64,000 bases of DNA, from contig DATIYF010000024.1 in assembly GCA_035517775.1 (NCBI GenBank), forward strand, positions 62,001 to 126,000, read 5' to 3'. The position numbers were made by a program, and so were the translations under genes. The notes under the pieces were generated by a model. That model was given only the letters and a program-made list of their open reading frames with translations. It was not told where the DNA came from and did not search any database. Origin of the DNA: DATIYF01 sp035517775. GTDB lineage: Bacteria; Acidobacteriota; Terriglobia; Terriglobales; Acidobacteriaceae. This document shows positions 1 through 7,973 of this stretch, piece by piece; within the stretch, counting starts at the first letter, position 1, and each line of letters starts with the position of its first letter.

Positions 1-686
1 TCGGTGTGGTCGGTGCAGAACGGACGCTCTTTGCCGTAGCTGATGGTGCGGATGCGGTCAGCCGCGATTCCGCCCTGGGTCAGCGCCGTCTTCACCGATC
101 CGGCGCGGTTGTCGCCCAGCGCCAGGTTGTATTCCGTGGAACCGCGTTCGTCGCAGTGTCCCTCGATCGTGAAATGGATGTCGGGATGCTGTGCCAGAAA
201 CGCGATGTCGCCCTGCAGCGCCGATTGCTGGTCCCCGCGGACATCATACTTGTCGTAGTCGAAGTAGATGTCTTTCACGTTGGTCGAGAACAGCTCTTCC
301 TCGGTGGGCGAAGGCGCCGGCGCCGGCGGCGGTGGCGGCGCGGTCACCGTTACCCGCGCGGTCGCCTGCTGGCTTCCCCCCGCGCCTTTGGCGGTCAGGG
401 TATAGGTGGTTGACTCCTCCGGCGTCACCTGCTTGGAGCCGTTCGGGTCCACCGCCCCAATGCCCTCGATGCTGACATCGGTGGCGTTGCTGGTCTCCCA
501 CGTCAAGGTGGTGGACTGGCCTTTCTCGACGGTATTGGGATTGGCCGTCAGCGAAGCCGTCGGCGCGGCCGGCGGCGGGGGCGGGGGGGGCGGCGGCGGC
601 GCCACCTTCTTTTTACAGGCGCCGAGCATCATCACGGCGCCCAGAGCCAACACCAGCGTGGTCCACTTCAGTGTCTGCTGCTTCAC
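1..686 (-). CDS. pal: Pal, peptidoglycan-associated lipoprotein (3' end cut by window edge)
   Basis: Outer-membrane lipoprotein of the Tol-Pal system, which ties the outer membrane to peptidoglycan during division. I placed the start at a GTG (684-686) behind a strong GGGAGGAGAAA ribosome site. The protein begins with a lipoprotein signal ending in the lipobox LGAC, so Cys24 would be lipidated. About ten prolines follow, then an Ig-like segment of roughly 70 residues, a second Pro/Ala linker and the OmpA-type peptidoglycan-binding domain (IYFDYDKYDV, then IEGHCDERGSTEYN). The Ig-like insert between lipobox and OmpA domain is larger than in the E. coli protein. Last gene of the tolQRAB-pal operon; the C-terminus lies outside the window. 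Confidence 0.93.
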   Translation of the reverse strand, partial: MKQQTLKWTTLVLALGAVMMLGACKKKVAPPPPPPPPPPAAPTASLTANPNTVEKGQSTTLTWETSNATDVSIEGIGAVDPNGSKQVTPEESTTYTLTAKGAGGSQQATARVTVTAPPPPPAPAPSPTEEELFSTNVKDIYFDYDKYDVRGDQQSALQGDIAFLAQHPDIHFTIEGHCDERGSTEYNLALGDNRAGSVKTALTQGGIAADRIRTISYGKERPFCTDHT

Positions 687-829
687 TTTCTCCTCCCTGC
701 ATGATCGCGGCCGCTTACTGGGCCGCGACTGACTCCGGAACGGCAGCCCGACTGCGCCGCCTCTCTCCGGGCATGAATCAGACAAAAGGTCCGAGCACCC
801 ATGAACAAACCCCGTGAACAAACGTAAGA

Positions 830-2173
830 TCACTTCCAGCTCCAGTTCGGCTGGGTATTGCTGCCGGTGAAGCTCAGCTGCTTCTGATTGGTTCCGTCGG
901 CCAGCATCGTCCAGATTTGCTCGCTTCCCGAGCGGCTGGACTGAAAAACCAGGTGCCGCCCGTCCGGCGACCAGGACGGAAAATCGTTGCGCCCGCCATC
1001 GTGGGTCAGCTGCACCCACTGCTTGCTGGCGATATCCATCAGGTAGATGTCTTCCGCCCCCGGCGCGCCCGGTCCGTAATGGCGAATCCAGGAGAAGGCC
1101 AGAAACTGCCCATTCGGCGACCACGCCGGCGAGACGGCGTATCCCTGGTCGGTCATGCGCTGCACGTTCGTGCCGTCGGCGCCCATGGTGTAAATCTGAG
1201 GCAGGCCGGTGCGGCCGCTCACCCATGCCAGGTCAGCCCCGGTTTTTGGGTTCCAGACCGGCGAAACATCCGGGCCACGCTCGGCGGTCATGCGCCGCAG
1301 CCCCGCGCCCGAAGCATCGCAGATATAGATCTCGGGATCGCCCGTGCGCGAGGAAGAAAAAGCCAGCTTGAGCCCGCCCGGCGCCCATGCCGGAGAAAGA
1401 TTGGTGCCGCTGAAGCGGGGAAACTCCACCATGCGATTCAGCACCAGCGAGAACATGCGGATCTCCCAGCCGTTTTTTTCCAGGGAGCTGAAGGCGACGC
1501 GCGAGCCATCGGGCGAGACCCGCGGCGAAAGCGAAATCGTGCCCAGGTGGGTGATGGCGTGCTGGTTGTTGCCGTCGTAGTCCATCTCCCAGATTTCACG
1601 GTGGCCGCTGCGGTTGCTGACGTAAAAAATCTTACTTTCGGCGATGCCCTGAATGCCGCCGCCTAAGCGAAAAATAATTTCATCGGCAAACTTGTGCGCG
1701 ATCACACGCACCGCGTCGGTCGTGGCCACATCTTGATACTGCTTGCCCAGCACCTGCGGCGAGCCCGTATTCTTTACGTCGAACAGCCAGCCCTGCACGG
1801 TCACGTTGTTGCTGGTCACACCCAGGTTGCCGAAAGCGAGCATGGAGGCGTTGGGCGGGGGCGAACTCCAGGCGTCGTACTTCACGTCGGCCGGCGCGCC
1901 CACCGCGCCCAGGGGATAAAAACTCTTCGAAACCATGTCGAAGATGCCGGCGTTATCCAGATCGTTCCACAGCGTGTCATTGAAGACGGTGAGCATGCTG
2001 CCGGTCTGGGGATCGGCGGTAGCAGCTTTGAAGTCAGGGACGGCCAGCCGGACTTTTTCCATGCCCAGGCCGGTGCCGGTGCGGATCCAGTCCTGGGCAG
2101 CCGCTGGCAGGGCCAGCAGCAGCACGGCGGCGAGCATACTCAGAAGGGCTACGAAGCGGCGTCCAGCAACCAT
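830..2173 (-). CDS. tolB: TolB, periplasmic beta-propeller of the Tol-Pal system
   Basis: Periplasmic partner of Pal. The chosen ATG (2171-2173) follows AAGGACCGA and gives a clear signal peptide (MVAGRRFVALLSML... ending AAAQ). In-frame starts at 2200 and 2239 lack a ribosome site and would put charged residues ahead of the signal. Residues about 25-160 form the TolB N-terminal domain. The rest is a six-bladed WD40-like propeller with repeated SPRVSPDGSRVAFSS, SPAWSPNGQFLAFSW and FPSWSPDGRHLVFQS motifs. Length (447 residues) fits the family. It lies 143 bp upstream of pal and follows the tolA-like gene. Confidence 0.95.
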   Translation of the reverse strand: MVAGRRFVALLSMLAAVLLLALPAAAQDWIRTGTGLGMEKVRLAVPDFKAATADPQTGSMLTVFNDTLWNDLDNAGIFDMVSKSFYPLGAVGAPADVKYDAWSSPPPNASMLAFGNLGVTSNNVTVQGWLFDVKNTGSPQVLGKQYQDVATTDAVRVIAHKFADEIIFRLGGGIQGIAESKIFYVSNRSGHREIWEMDYDGNNQHAITHLGTISLSPRVSPDGSRVAFSSLEKNGWEIRMFSLVLNRMVEFPRFSGTNLSPAWAPGGLKLAFSSSRTGDPEIYICDASGAGLRRMTAERGPDVSPVWNPKTGADLAWVSGRTGLPQIYTMGADGTNVQRMTDQGYAVSPAWSPNGQFLAFSWIRHYGPGAPGAEDIYLMDIASKQWVQLTHDGGRNDFPSWSPDGRHLVFQSSRSGSEQIWTMLADGTNQKQLSFTGSNTQPNWSWK

Positions 2174-2298
2174 TCGGTCCTTAGGTCTATTAGAATACAT
2201 CGTATAGCGATACAAAAATGTTTGCAACTTGGCCACCATCGCAACCTTTATTCTGGAATGGTTTGTTAACGTTACTGTCGTAACACGATCTGATTATT

Positions 2299-3096
2299 CT
2301 ATCGCTTGTAATCGAACCAGAACTCCACTGAGACCTTATTTCCCGAGTAATCCGAGGGCAACGGACCAAAAGTGTCAATGCGCTGCAGCGCCCGCACCGC
2401 CGACTGATCGAGGGAAGGCACGCCGCTCGACTGCTCAATCTGAATGTTGGTCGGGCGCCCGTCGCGCGTAATGTCGAAGGTCAGGTAAACCCGCTGCGCC
2501 TGCGCGATGCTCGGGTCCACTTCATACTTCAGCCAATTCTCTGAAACCTTCTGCTGCACCACGCGCACGTACCAGGCATAGCGGGTGCCGAAATCGCCGC
2601 CGCCGCCGAAACTCAGGCCGCCCTTGGCCCCGCCCGCGCTGAACACGCCGTACGGCCCGCTCACCGGCCCGCCCTCGCCGAAGGGAACTACGTTGCTCGC
2701 CTCTTCCTTCGGCTGCGGCTGCGGCTCGGGTTTGCGCTTGGTGGCGCTGACTTCCGGCTTGGGCTTTTTCTTCTTGGTTTCCTTCTCCGGAATCGGAATG
2801 GCGTCCGGCAGCGCCTCCTCCTCCGGCTTGGGCTTGGATTCAGTCAAGCCCTTGGATTCGTTGGCCAGCACATTCTGCGTCTGCTCGGGATTTGCCGGCA
2901 GCGGCACCGTGGTGACCAGCGTCGCCCCGATCGCGTCGCCGCCCCCGCCCGAGCCCCAACTGGCTCCCGGTCCGCCGGGCAGCACCACGGCAAACACGGT
3001 GATGGCCGCGGCCACGCCCACGTGCAGAATCGCCGACCAGGTCAGGTTGCGGCCCCAGCGATCGTGCTCAAAAAAGATTTCAGTGTGGGCTGCCAT
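2299..3096 (-). CDS. tolA: TolA/TonB-like energy transducer
   Basis: Links the TolQR proton channel to TolB-Pal across the periplasm. It has a short cytoplasmic N-terminus, one membrane segment (about residues 20-40, LTWSAILHVGVAAAITVFAV), a Pro/Lys/Glu-rich spacer (about 85-135), a glycine-rich stretch and a C-terminal TonB/TolA-type domain (about 170-265, VYLTFDITRDGRPTNIQIEQ). At 265 residues it is shorter than enterobacterial TolA (about 420) and lacks the long Ala-rich helix; the spacer is TonB-like. The assignment to TolA rests on operon position. Its start overlaps the end of tolR by 17 bp. Confidence 0.85.
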   Translation of the reverse strand: MAAHTEIFFEHDRWGRNLTWSAILHVGVAAAITVFAVVLPGGPGASWGSGGGGDAIGATLVTTVPLPANPEQTQNVLANESKGLTESKPKPEEEALPDAIPIPEKETKKKKPKPEVSATKRKPEPQPQPKEEASNVVPFGEGGPVSGPYGVFSAGGAKGGLSFGGGGDFGTRYAWYVRVVQQKVSENWLKYEVDPSIAQAQRVYLTFDITRDGRPTNIQIEQSSGVPSLDQSAVRALQRIDTFGPLPSDYSGNKVSVEFWFDYKR

Positions 3097-3508
3097 GGCT
3101 TTCGAGCGGCTGGGTCACGATGCTTACATTCGTGATGCCCGCCTGCTTCACCGCATCCATGACCGTGGCGAATGCGCCGAAGGGAACGTCTTCATCGGCG
3201 CGGACGAAGATGGACTGGTGCTGCGGGTCCCTTATCTTTTGATGCAAAATCGTCCCGATTTCGTTGATATTGATCGGCTGGTTGCCCAGATAAACCCGCT
3301 GCTCTTTGTTGATGGTGATGACCAGGCGCTCTTCCGTGATCTCTTTCACCGTCTTGGTGTGGGGCACGTTGACTTCAATGCCCGACTGCAGCACCGGCGC
3401 GGTGACCATGAAAATAATCAGCAGCACCAGCACCACATCCACCAGGGGAGTGATGTTGATATCGGAAAGAGAGGTCTGGGTGCGCCCGTTGGCTGCGGTG
3501 AAGGCCAT
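3080..3508 (-). CDS. tolR: TolR/ExbD family protein
   Basis: Inner-membrane component of the TolQR proton channel. 142 residues: a short N-terminus, one membrane helix at about residues 18-40 (INITPLVDVVLVLLIIFMV) that carries the essential Asp of the family (PLVD), and a periplasmic ExbD domain. The start codon overlaps the tolQ stop as TAATG, so translation is probably coupled. It reads straight into the tolA-like gene with a 17-bp overlap. ExbD is the paralogous alternative, but the tolB-pal genes downstream favour TolR. Confidence 0.93.
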   Translation of the reverse strand: MAFTAANGRTQTSLSDINITPLVDVVLVLLIIFMVTAPVLQSGIEVNVPHTKTVKEITEERLVITINKEQRVYLGNQPININEIGTILHQKIRDPQHQSIFVRADEDVPFGAFATVMDAVKQAGITNVSIVTQPLESHGSPH

Positions 3509-4239
3509 TACCGCCGGACCTCCGACGGCTCGGCGGCGCGCGCCTGGGCGGCGGCCAGAATCTGGGTGCGCTCCACCGCGTTCAGCATCTCCAGGGTGAA
3601 GTCGTCGCCGCGCGCGGCAAAAGCGCGAATCGAGGAGCCGATCAGGTTGTAGGCGATGACCGCCGGAATCGCCGCCACCAGCCCGGCTGCAGTGGTGATC
3701 AGCGCTTCCGAAATCCCCGGAGCAACGGCGCGCAGCGTCGCCGCGCCCGCCGTGCCCAGGCCGTGAAAAGCGTCAATGATGCCCCACACCGTTCCAAACA
3801 GCCCAATGAAGGGCGTGACCGCACCGGTGATGGCCAGCCAGGGCAGGTTGCGCTCGAAACGCGTCATCTCTTCGGAAACCGCGATCTGCATGGCGCGCTG
3901 AATGGCAGCGCCGCTGCGCAAGGCGCCGGTCGCGCTGATCTGGCGCCGGTACTCCTCGAAGCCGCCTTCGAAAACCCCCACCAGCGGGCTGGGCCGGAAC
4001 TGCTCTGCCACCGCGGCCATATCCTGCAGCCGCTGCGCCTTGCGGAAGGCGCGTAAAAATTGCCCGCTCCGCGCCCGCGCCCGGTTCAACATGCCCCACT
4101 TGGAGAGAATGATGGCCCACGAGATCAGGCTGAATATCAGCAGGATCAACAAAACGACCTTGGCGACCGCGCCGGTTTCATTGACTAATCCGACGATCTC
4201 GCCGCCCTGAAAAATTGCTGGCAGTAAGTGAAAAGGCAT
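3508..4239 (-). CDS. tolQ: TolQ, MotA/TolQ/ExbB proton channel
   Basis: First gene of the Tol-Pal operon; encodes the channel subunit that uses proton-motive force to drive TolA. 243 residues with three membrane segments: near residues 20-42 (VVLLILLIFSLISWAIIL), about 135-160 (LPWLAITGAVTPFIGLFGTVWGI) and about 180-205 (GISEALITTAAGLVAAIPAVIAY). The TPFIGLFGTVWGI and ALITTAAGLVAAIPAV motifs are diagnostic for the family. The ATG at 4237-4239 is the first good start. A TATAAT hexamer at 4266-4271 lies just upstream. Confidence 0.95.
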   Translation of the reverse strand: MPFHLLPAIFQGGEIVGLVNETGAVAKVVLLILLIFSLISWAIILSKWGMLNRARARSGQFLRAFRKAQRLQDMAAVAEQFRPSPLVGVFEGGFEEYRRQISATGALRSGAAIQRAMQIAVSEEMTRFERNLPWLAITGAVTPFIGLFGTVWGIIDAFHGLGTAGAATLRAVAPGISEALITTAAGLVAAIPAVIAYNLIGSSIRAFAARGDDFTLEMLNAVERTQILAAAQARAAEPSEVRR

Positions 4240-4605
4240 TGGATTTTGCTTGAGTCCTTCCTTCGATTATAGATCACTGATGCGACATTCTTTGCAGGCG
4301 AATCCCATGCATAAACCTTAAGTTTTCCGGCCTTCGGGCCATCGCGCGATCCGCACTCTGCGCGCGAGGCGCTCCTGTCCAATCTGGTAACGGCCGCCCT
4401 CCCGCGGCTTAGTCGCTTATTCTGATGGCGGCGCTCTCTTGCTCTTGATGGCCGGCCGCAGTTTCCGCGACAGGGAAAGCGGGCAATCGCAGAATCACCG
4501 TGCCGATCCGAAAGCCGAGCCCTGAAGGCGGGCGAAGGATGTTGGCCGGATACCCGCCGCCGGCTTTCATGTTATGCTGCGTGAAAATCCTCCCAGGACG
4601 GCTTC
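4240..4605. other. Intergenic region between divergent tolQ and recN
   Basis: 366 bp separating two divergently transcribed units. It should hold the promoters of the Tol-Pal operon and of recN. Apart from the TATAAT hexamer on the minus strand I see no convincing -35/-10 pair, no LexA-type box and no structured RNA. No open frame here looks like a protein. Confidence 0.6.
4266..4271 (-). promoter_or_regulatory. Candidate -10 element of the Tol-Pal operon
   Basis: On the minus strand this is a perfect TATAAT, about 26 bp upstream of the tolQ ATG. No good TTGACA-like hexamer sits 16-18 bp further upstream, so the assignment rests on the -10 and its position alone. Confidence 0.4.
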
Positions 4606-6312
4606 GTGCTCGTCGAACTGCGCCTCGAAAACTACGCCGTGATTGACAACGTGGCAGTGGAGTTCGCGCCCGGACTCAACCTGCTGACCGGCGAAACCGG
4701 CGCCGGCAAGTCCATACTTATAGATGCGCTGGCCCTCCTGCTCGGAGAGAAAGCTTCGAGCGAGGTGATTCGCTCGGGCGCGGAAAAGGCCGTGGTGGCT
4801 GCGGTCTTCGAGGCGGAAGGGGGAGCCGGGAAGATGATCGGCCGCATTCTTGAAGCCAACGGCCTTGACTTCGAGGAGGGCTCGCTCATCCTGCGCCGCG
4901 AGATTTCCAGCGGTGGCAAAGCGCGCGTCTTCGTCAACAACCAGCCCGCCACCGTCGCCGTACTGCGCCAGTTGGCGCCGCATCTGGCCAGCATCCACGC
5001 TCAGAACGAGTCGTTGGCTTATTTCGACGCGGCTGCGCGTCTGGCCCTGCTCGATAGTTTCGCCGCTACGCCGCTCGCCCCCACGGCCGAGGCCTTCGAG
5101 CAGTGGAAGGGCATTCGCGCGCGCATCGCTGACCTTCAGCGCGATGAACAAGACCGCCTGCGTCTGCTCGATCTCTGGAGCTTCCAGAAGAAAGAGATTG
5201 AAGAAGCGAAGTTGCAGCCCGGGGAAGACGAGCGCCTGGAGGCGGAAAAGCGCGTGCTCGCCAACGCCGAAAAAATTTATACCGCCGCCATGAACGCCTT
5301 CGATCTGCTCTACGAAGGCGGCGCTTCCACCTCGGCCTCGCTGCGCTCGGCGCAAAAGCAAGTCGAGGAACTGCTGCGCTACGAGCCCAAATTTCAGGAG
5401 GCTCTGGCTGCGCTCGATGCTGCCCGCATCAGCGTGGAGGATGTCGGCGCCAGCCTGCGCGACTACGCCGGCGGCATTGAAGCTTCGCCCGAGCACCTGG
5501 CCGAGGTCGAGGACCGGCTTGCAGTGCTGGATCGGCTGAAGCGCAAATACGGTCCGTCACTCGAGGAGGTGATCCTTCTCGGAGACGAAGTCAGCCGCAA
5601 GATCGGGGAGATGGAAAACAAAGATGAAGTCCTGCGCCAGCTTCACTCCCAGCTGGCGAAGGCGGGCGAGAACTACCTGCAGGCGGCGCGGGCGATTTCA
5701 AAAAGGCGTTACGAGGCGGCGCGCAAACTGGAAAAGCTGGTCGAGGCCGAAGTCAACGACCTGGCCATGAAGTCAAAATTCCAGATCGAGGTCAGCGGCA
5801 GCGATGAGGAAGGGAACTGGACTGCCTCCGGCTTTGACCAGGTTCTGTATTTAATTTCGACCAACCCGGGAGAGCCGCTGCGGCCCTTGGAACAGATCGC
5901 CTCGGGCGGTGAGATGTCGCGCGTCATGCTGGCACTCAAAGCCAGCGTCGAGGCCGGCGCCGGCAAGAAAAATGTGGGGCGGGCGCCGGCGCCCGCCCCA
6001 CAGCGCACCCTCGTCTTCGACGAGATAGATACCGGCATCGGAGGCCGCGCCGCTGAGGCCGTGGGCAAGAAGCTGAAAGCTCTGGCCCGCGCCAATCAGA
6101 TCTTGTGCGTCACCCATCTGCCGCAGATCGCCACCTTTGCTGACCACCATTACCTGATCGAAAAGAAGGACTCGGCCGGCCGCACCCGCACCCGCGTGCG
6201 CCCTATCACCGGCGAAGAGCGCACCGAAGAAGTGGCCCGCATGCTGAGCGGAGCCAGGCTCACCGAAGCTTCCCGCAAGCACGCCGAGCAGATGCTCAGG
6301 GCCAATGCCTGA
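4606..6312 (+). CDS. recN: RecN, DNA repair ATPase (SMC-like)
   Basis: Cohesin-like ATPase acting in double-strand break repair. 568 residues, close to the family norm. Walker A GETGAGKS at residues 29-36, a long central coiled coil (about 150-390), the ABC signature ASGGEMSR near 432, and Walker B LVFDEIDTGIGG near 468-479. The start is a GTG (4606-4608) preceded by AGGACGG. Between the signature and Walker B the gene carries a perfect 30-bp palindrome (5973-6002), encoding a short RAPAPAP-type insert. The gene ends 11 bp before the convergent cupin gene. Confidence 0.95.
   Translation: MLVELRLENYAVIDNVAVEFAPGLNLLTGETGAGKSILIDALALLLGEKASSEVIRSGAEKAVVAAVFEAEGGAGKMIGRILEANGLDFEEGSLILRREISSGGKARVFVNNQPATVAVLRQLAPHLASIHAQNESLAYFDAAARLALLDSFAATPLAPTAEAFEQWKGIRARIADLQRDEQDRLRLLDLWSFQKKEIEEAKLQPGEDERLEAEKRVLANAEKIYTAAMNAFDLLYEGGASTSASLRSAQKQVEELLRYEPKFQEALAALDAARISVEDVGASLRDYAGGIEASPEHLAEVEDRLAVLDRLKRKYGPSLEEVILLGDEVSRKIGEMENKDEVLRQLHSQLAKAGENYLQAARAISKRRYEAARKLEKLVEAEVNDLAMKSKFQIEVSGSDEEGNWTASGFDQVLYLISTNPGEPLRPLEQIASGGEMSRVMLALKASVEAGAGKKNVGRAPAPAPQRTLVFDEIDTGIGGRAAEAVGKKLKALARANQILCVTHLPQIATFADHHYLIEKKDSAGRTRTRVRPITGEERTEEVARMLSGARLTEASRKHAEQMLRANA
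5973..6002. repeat. Perfect 30-bp palindrome inside recN
   Basis: Each half is 15 bp (TGTGGGGCGGGCGCC and its exact reverse complement) with no spacer. It lies in frame in recN and codes for about residues 456-466, in the variable loop between the ABC signature and Walker B. It looks like an inserted REP-like element that the protein tolerates. Confidence 0.85.
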
Positions 6313-6323
6313 GCCCTCGCCAG

Positions 6324-6677
6324 TCAGCGCTTCATGCCGATGTAAACGCCGTCGAAGGCCTTGTCATCCAGGTTTTCGACGCGGTGCTTAAAGGGCGGGA
6401 ACCAGCGTGCCTCGCCGTGTTTGGCATACACTTCCTGGGTTTTGCCTTCAGAGTCGGTAAAGCGCAGGTGGCCATCCGAGATATAGACCACCACGCCCTT
6501 AGGGTGCTCATGCATGGGCGAGATTTCGTGCGGCCCGTAGTGGATATAGACCACCTGCACCTCGTCATTTTCGAAGGCCAGCTTGTAATGATTCGGATCG
6601 GCTTTGACCGCTTGCTCGGGAAGAAGGCTGGTCGCGGCGAAGCAAACGAACACGGCTACCCAAATCTTGGAGCGCAT
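6324..6677 (-). CDS. Periplasmic cupin-domain protein
   Basis: A small secreted protein of 117 residues. The ATG at 6675-6677 follows GGAGGTCACTCC, a good ribosome site, and gives a signal peptide (MRSKIWVAVFVCFAATSLL...). The rest is a single cupin barrel with the motif HEHPKGVVVYISDGHL and a later FPPFKHRVEN, which supply the usual metal-binding histidines and a late His. Upstream in-frame starts would add a charged, non-signal leader and were rejected. Function is unknown; small-molecule binding or a dioxygenase-like role is possible. Convergent with recN. Confidence 0.8.
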   Translation of the reverse strand: MRSKIWVAVFVCFAATSLLPEQAVKADPNHYKLAFENDEVQVVYIHYGPHEISPMHEHPKGVVVYISDGHLRFTDSEGKTQEVYAKHGEARWFPPFKHRVENLDDKAFDGVYIGMKR

Positions 6678-6957
6678 GGAGTGACCTCCAGCAGGGGGAT
6701 GTTTTGGGACATGCGAACCTACCCCGCCGCGCAAAACCCTGTCAAGAAACCAAGGGCGTAACTCCCGCCGGTTGGGAGAGGTCACTCCGCTCACCGGCCC
6801 GGCGAAGCCGGGCTGGCGGAGTCATTCGAAGACTATCTGGAACAGGCCCGCTCCCATTCGCTGCCCAAAACTCCCCGCCCGCTGCTAATCCTCTATGGTT
6901 GTGCGGCTTACATTGACCAAGGCGATACTTTTCAGTTAGCTTTACTAGAAGAACATA

Positions 6958-7965
6958 GTGGGGAAGTGTAGCCTTAGAGGGATGCGAACCTTGTCCAACC
7001 ACGACAACAAGACGCTGCTTCTGCTGAAGCCGCGGGGTTTCTGCGCCGGGGTGGTGCGCGCCATTGACATTGTCCGCATTGCCCTTGAGGCCTTCGGCCC
7101 GCCCATCTACGTGCGCAAGGAGATCGTGCACAACCGCTTTGTGGTCGAAGAGTTGCAAGGCAAGGGCGCCATCTTTGTGGATAGCGTGGATGAGGTTCCG
7201 CCGGGCGAGCGCGTCATCTATAGCGCCCACGGAGTTTCGCCTGAAGTCCGCGAGAAGAGCGAATCGCGCAAGCTGCGGGTGATTGACGCCACCTGCCCGC
7301 TGGTCACCAAAGTTCACGTGGAAGCCGTCAAGTTTGCCAAGGAAGGTTATGCGCTCATCCTGATCGGCCATCGCGACCACGACGAAGTGATTGGCACGCT
7401 GGGAGAAGCGCCGCTGGTCACCCAGGTCGTAGGTTCGCCGGAAGAGGTGGAAGCGCTTACCGTCCCCGATCCCGACCGGGTTGCGTATCTTACGCAGACC
7501 ACGCTGAGCCTGGATGAAACCAAGGACATTATCGCCGCCTTACAAAGGAAGTTCCCTAAAATCAAGGGCCCGGCGGCGCAGGATATCTGCTACGCCACGG
7601 AAAACCGCCAGGAAGCGGTGAAGCACGTGGCTTCCGAGGCCGACCTGTTGCTCGTGGTTGGCTCCGATAACAGCTCCAATTCCAATCGTTTAGTGGAAGT
7701 GGCGCGGAATCTGGGCGCGAGCTCGCATCTAATTGATAGCTACAAAAACATCCGTCCGGAATGGTTGGAGGGGGTTACAACCATCGCCTTGACGGCCGGG
7801 GCTTCGGCACCGGAGTGCCTGGTGGAAGAAGTAATGAAGTTTCTGGGCAGCAAGGGCTTTGGCAACGTTCAGGAGGTGGAAGTGATGCCGGAGAATGTGC
7901 GCTTCGGCCTTCCTCCGGAGATTGTGGAAGCCATTGCCAGCGCGCCCAGCGCCAGCGCGGACTGA
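6958..7965 (+). CDS. ispH: IspH (LytB), HMBPP reductase
   Basis: 4Fe-4S enzyme making isopentenyl and dimethylallyl diphosphate in the last step of the MEP pathway. The three cluster cysteines are visible: C29 (PRGFCAGV), C113 (DATCPLVTK) and C211 (DICYATENRQ). The catalytic-pocket motifs HGVSP, GHRDHDEV and SDNSSNSNRL are also present. The GTG at 6958 is used here; an in-frame ATG at 6982, just after AGAGGG, is a realistic alternative and would still leave 327 residues. It lies only 8 bp upstream of shc, so precursor supply and triterpenoid synthesis are probably co-transcribed. Confidence 0.96.
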   Translation: MGKCSLRGMRTLSNHDNKTLLLLKPRGFCAGVVRAIDIVRIALEAFGPPIYVRKEIVHNRFVVEELQGKGAIFVDSVDEVPPGERVIYSAHGVSPEVREKSESRKLRVIDATCPLVTKVHVEAVKFAKEGYALILIGHRDHDEVIGTLGEAPLVTQVVGSPEEVEALTVPDPDRVAYLTQTTLSLDETKDIIAALQRKFPKIKGPAAQDICYATENRQEAVKHVASEADLLLVVGSDNSSNSNRLVEVARNLGASSHLIDSYKNIRPEWLEGVTTIALTAGASAPECLVEEVMKFLGSKGFGNVQEVEVMPENVRFGLPPEIVEAIASAPSASAD

Positions 7966-7973
7966 GAGCGATC

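Noticed and set aside
6912..6940. TTGACC with TTAGCT as an ispH promoter
   Set aside because: The -35 is good but the -10 candidate matches only two positions, so I did not list it.
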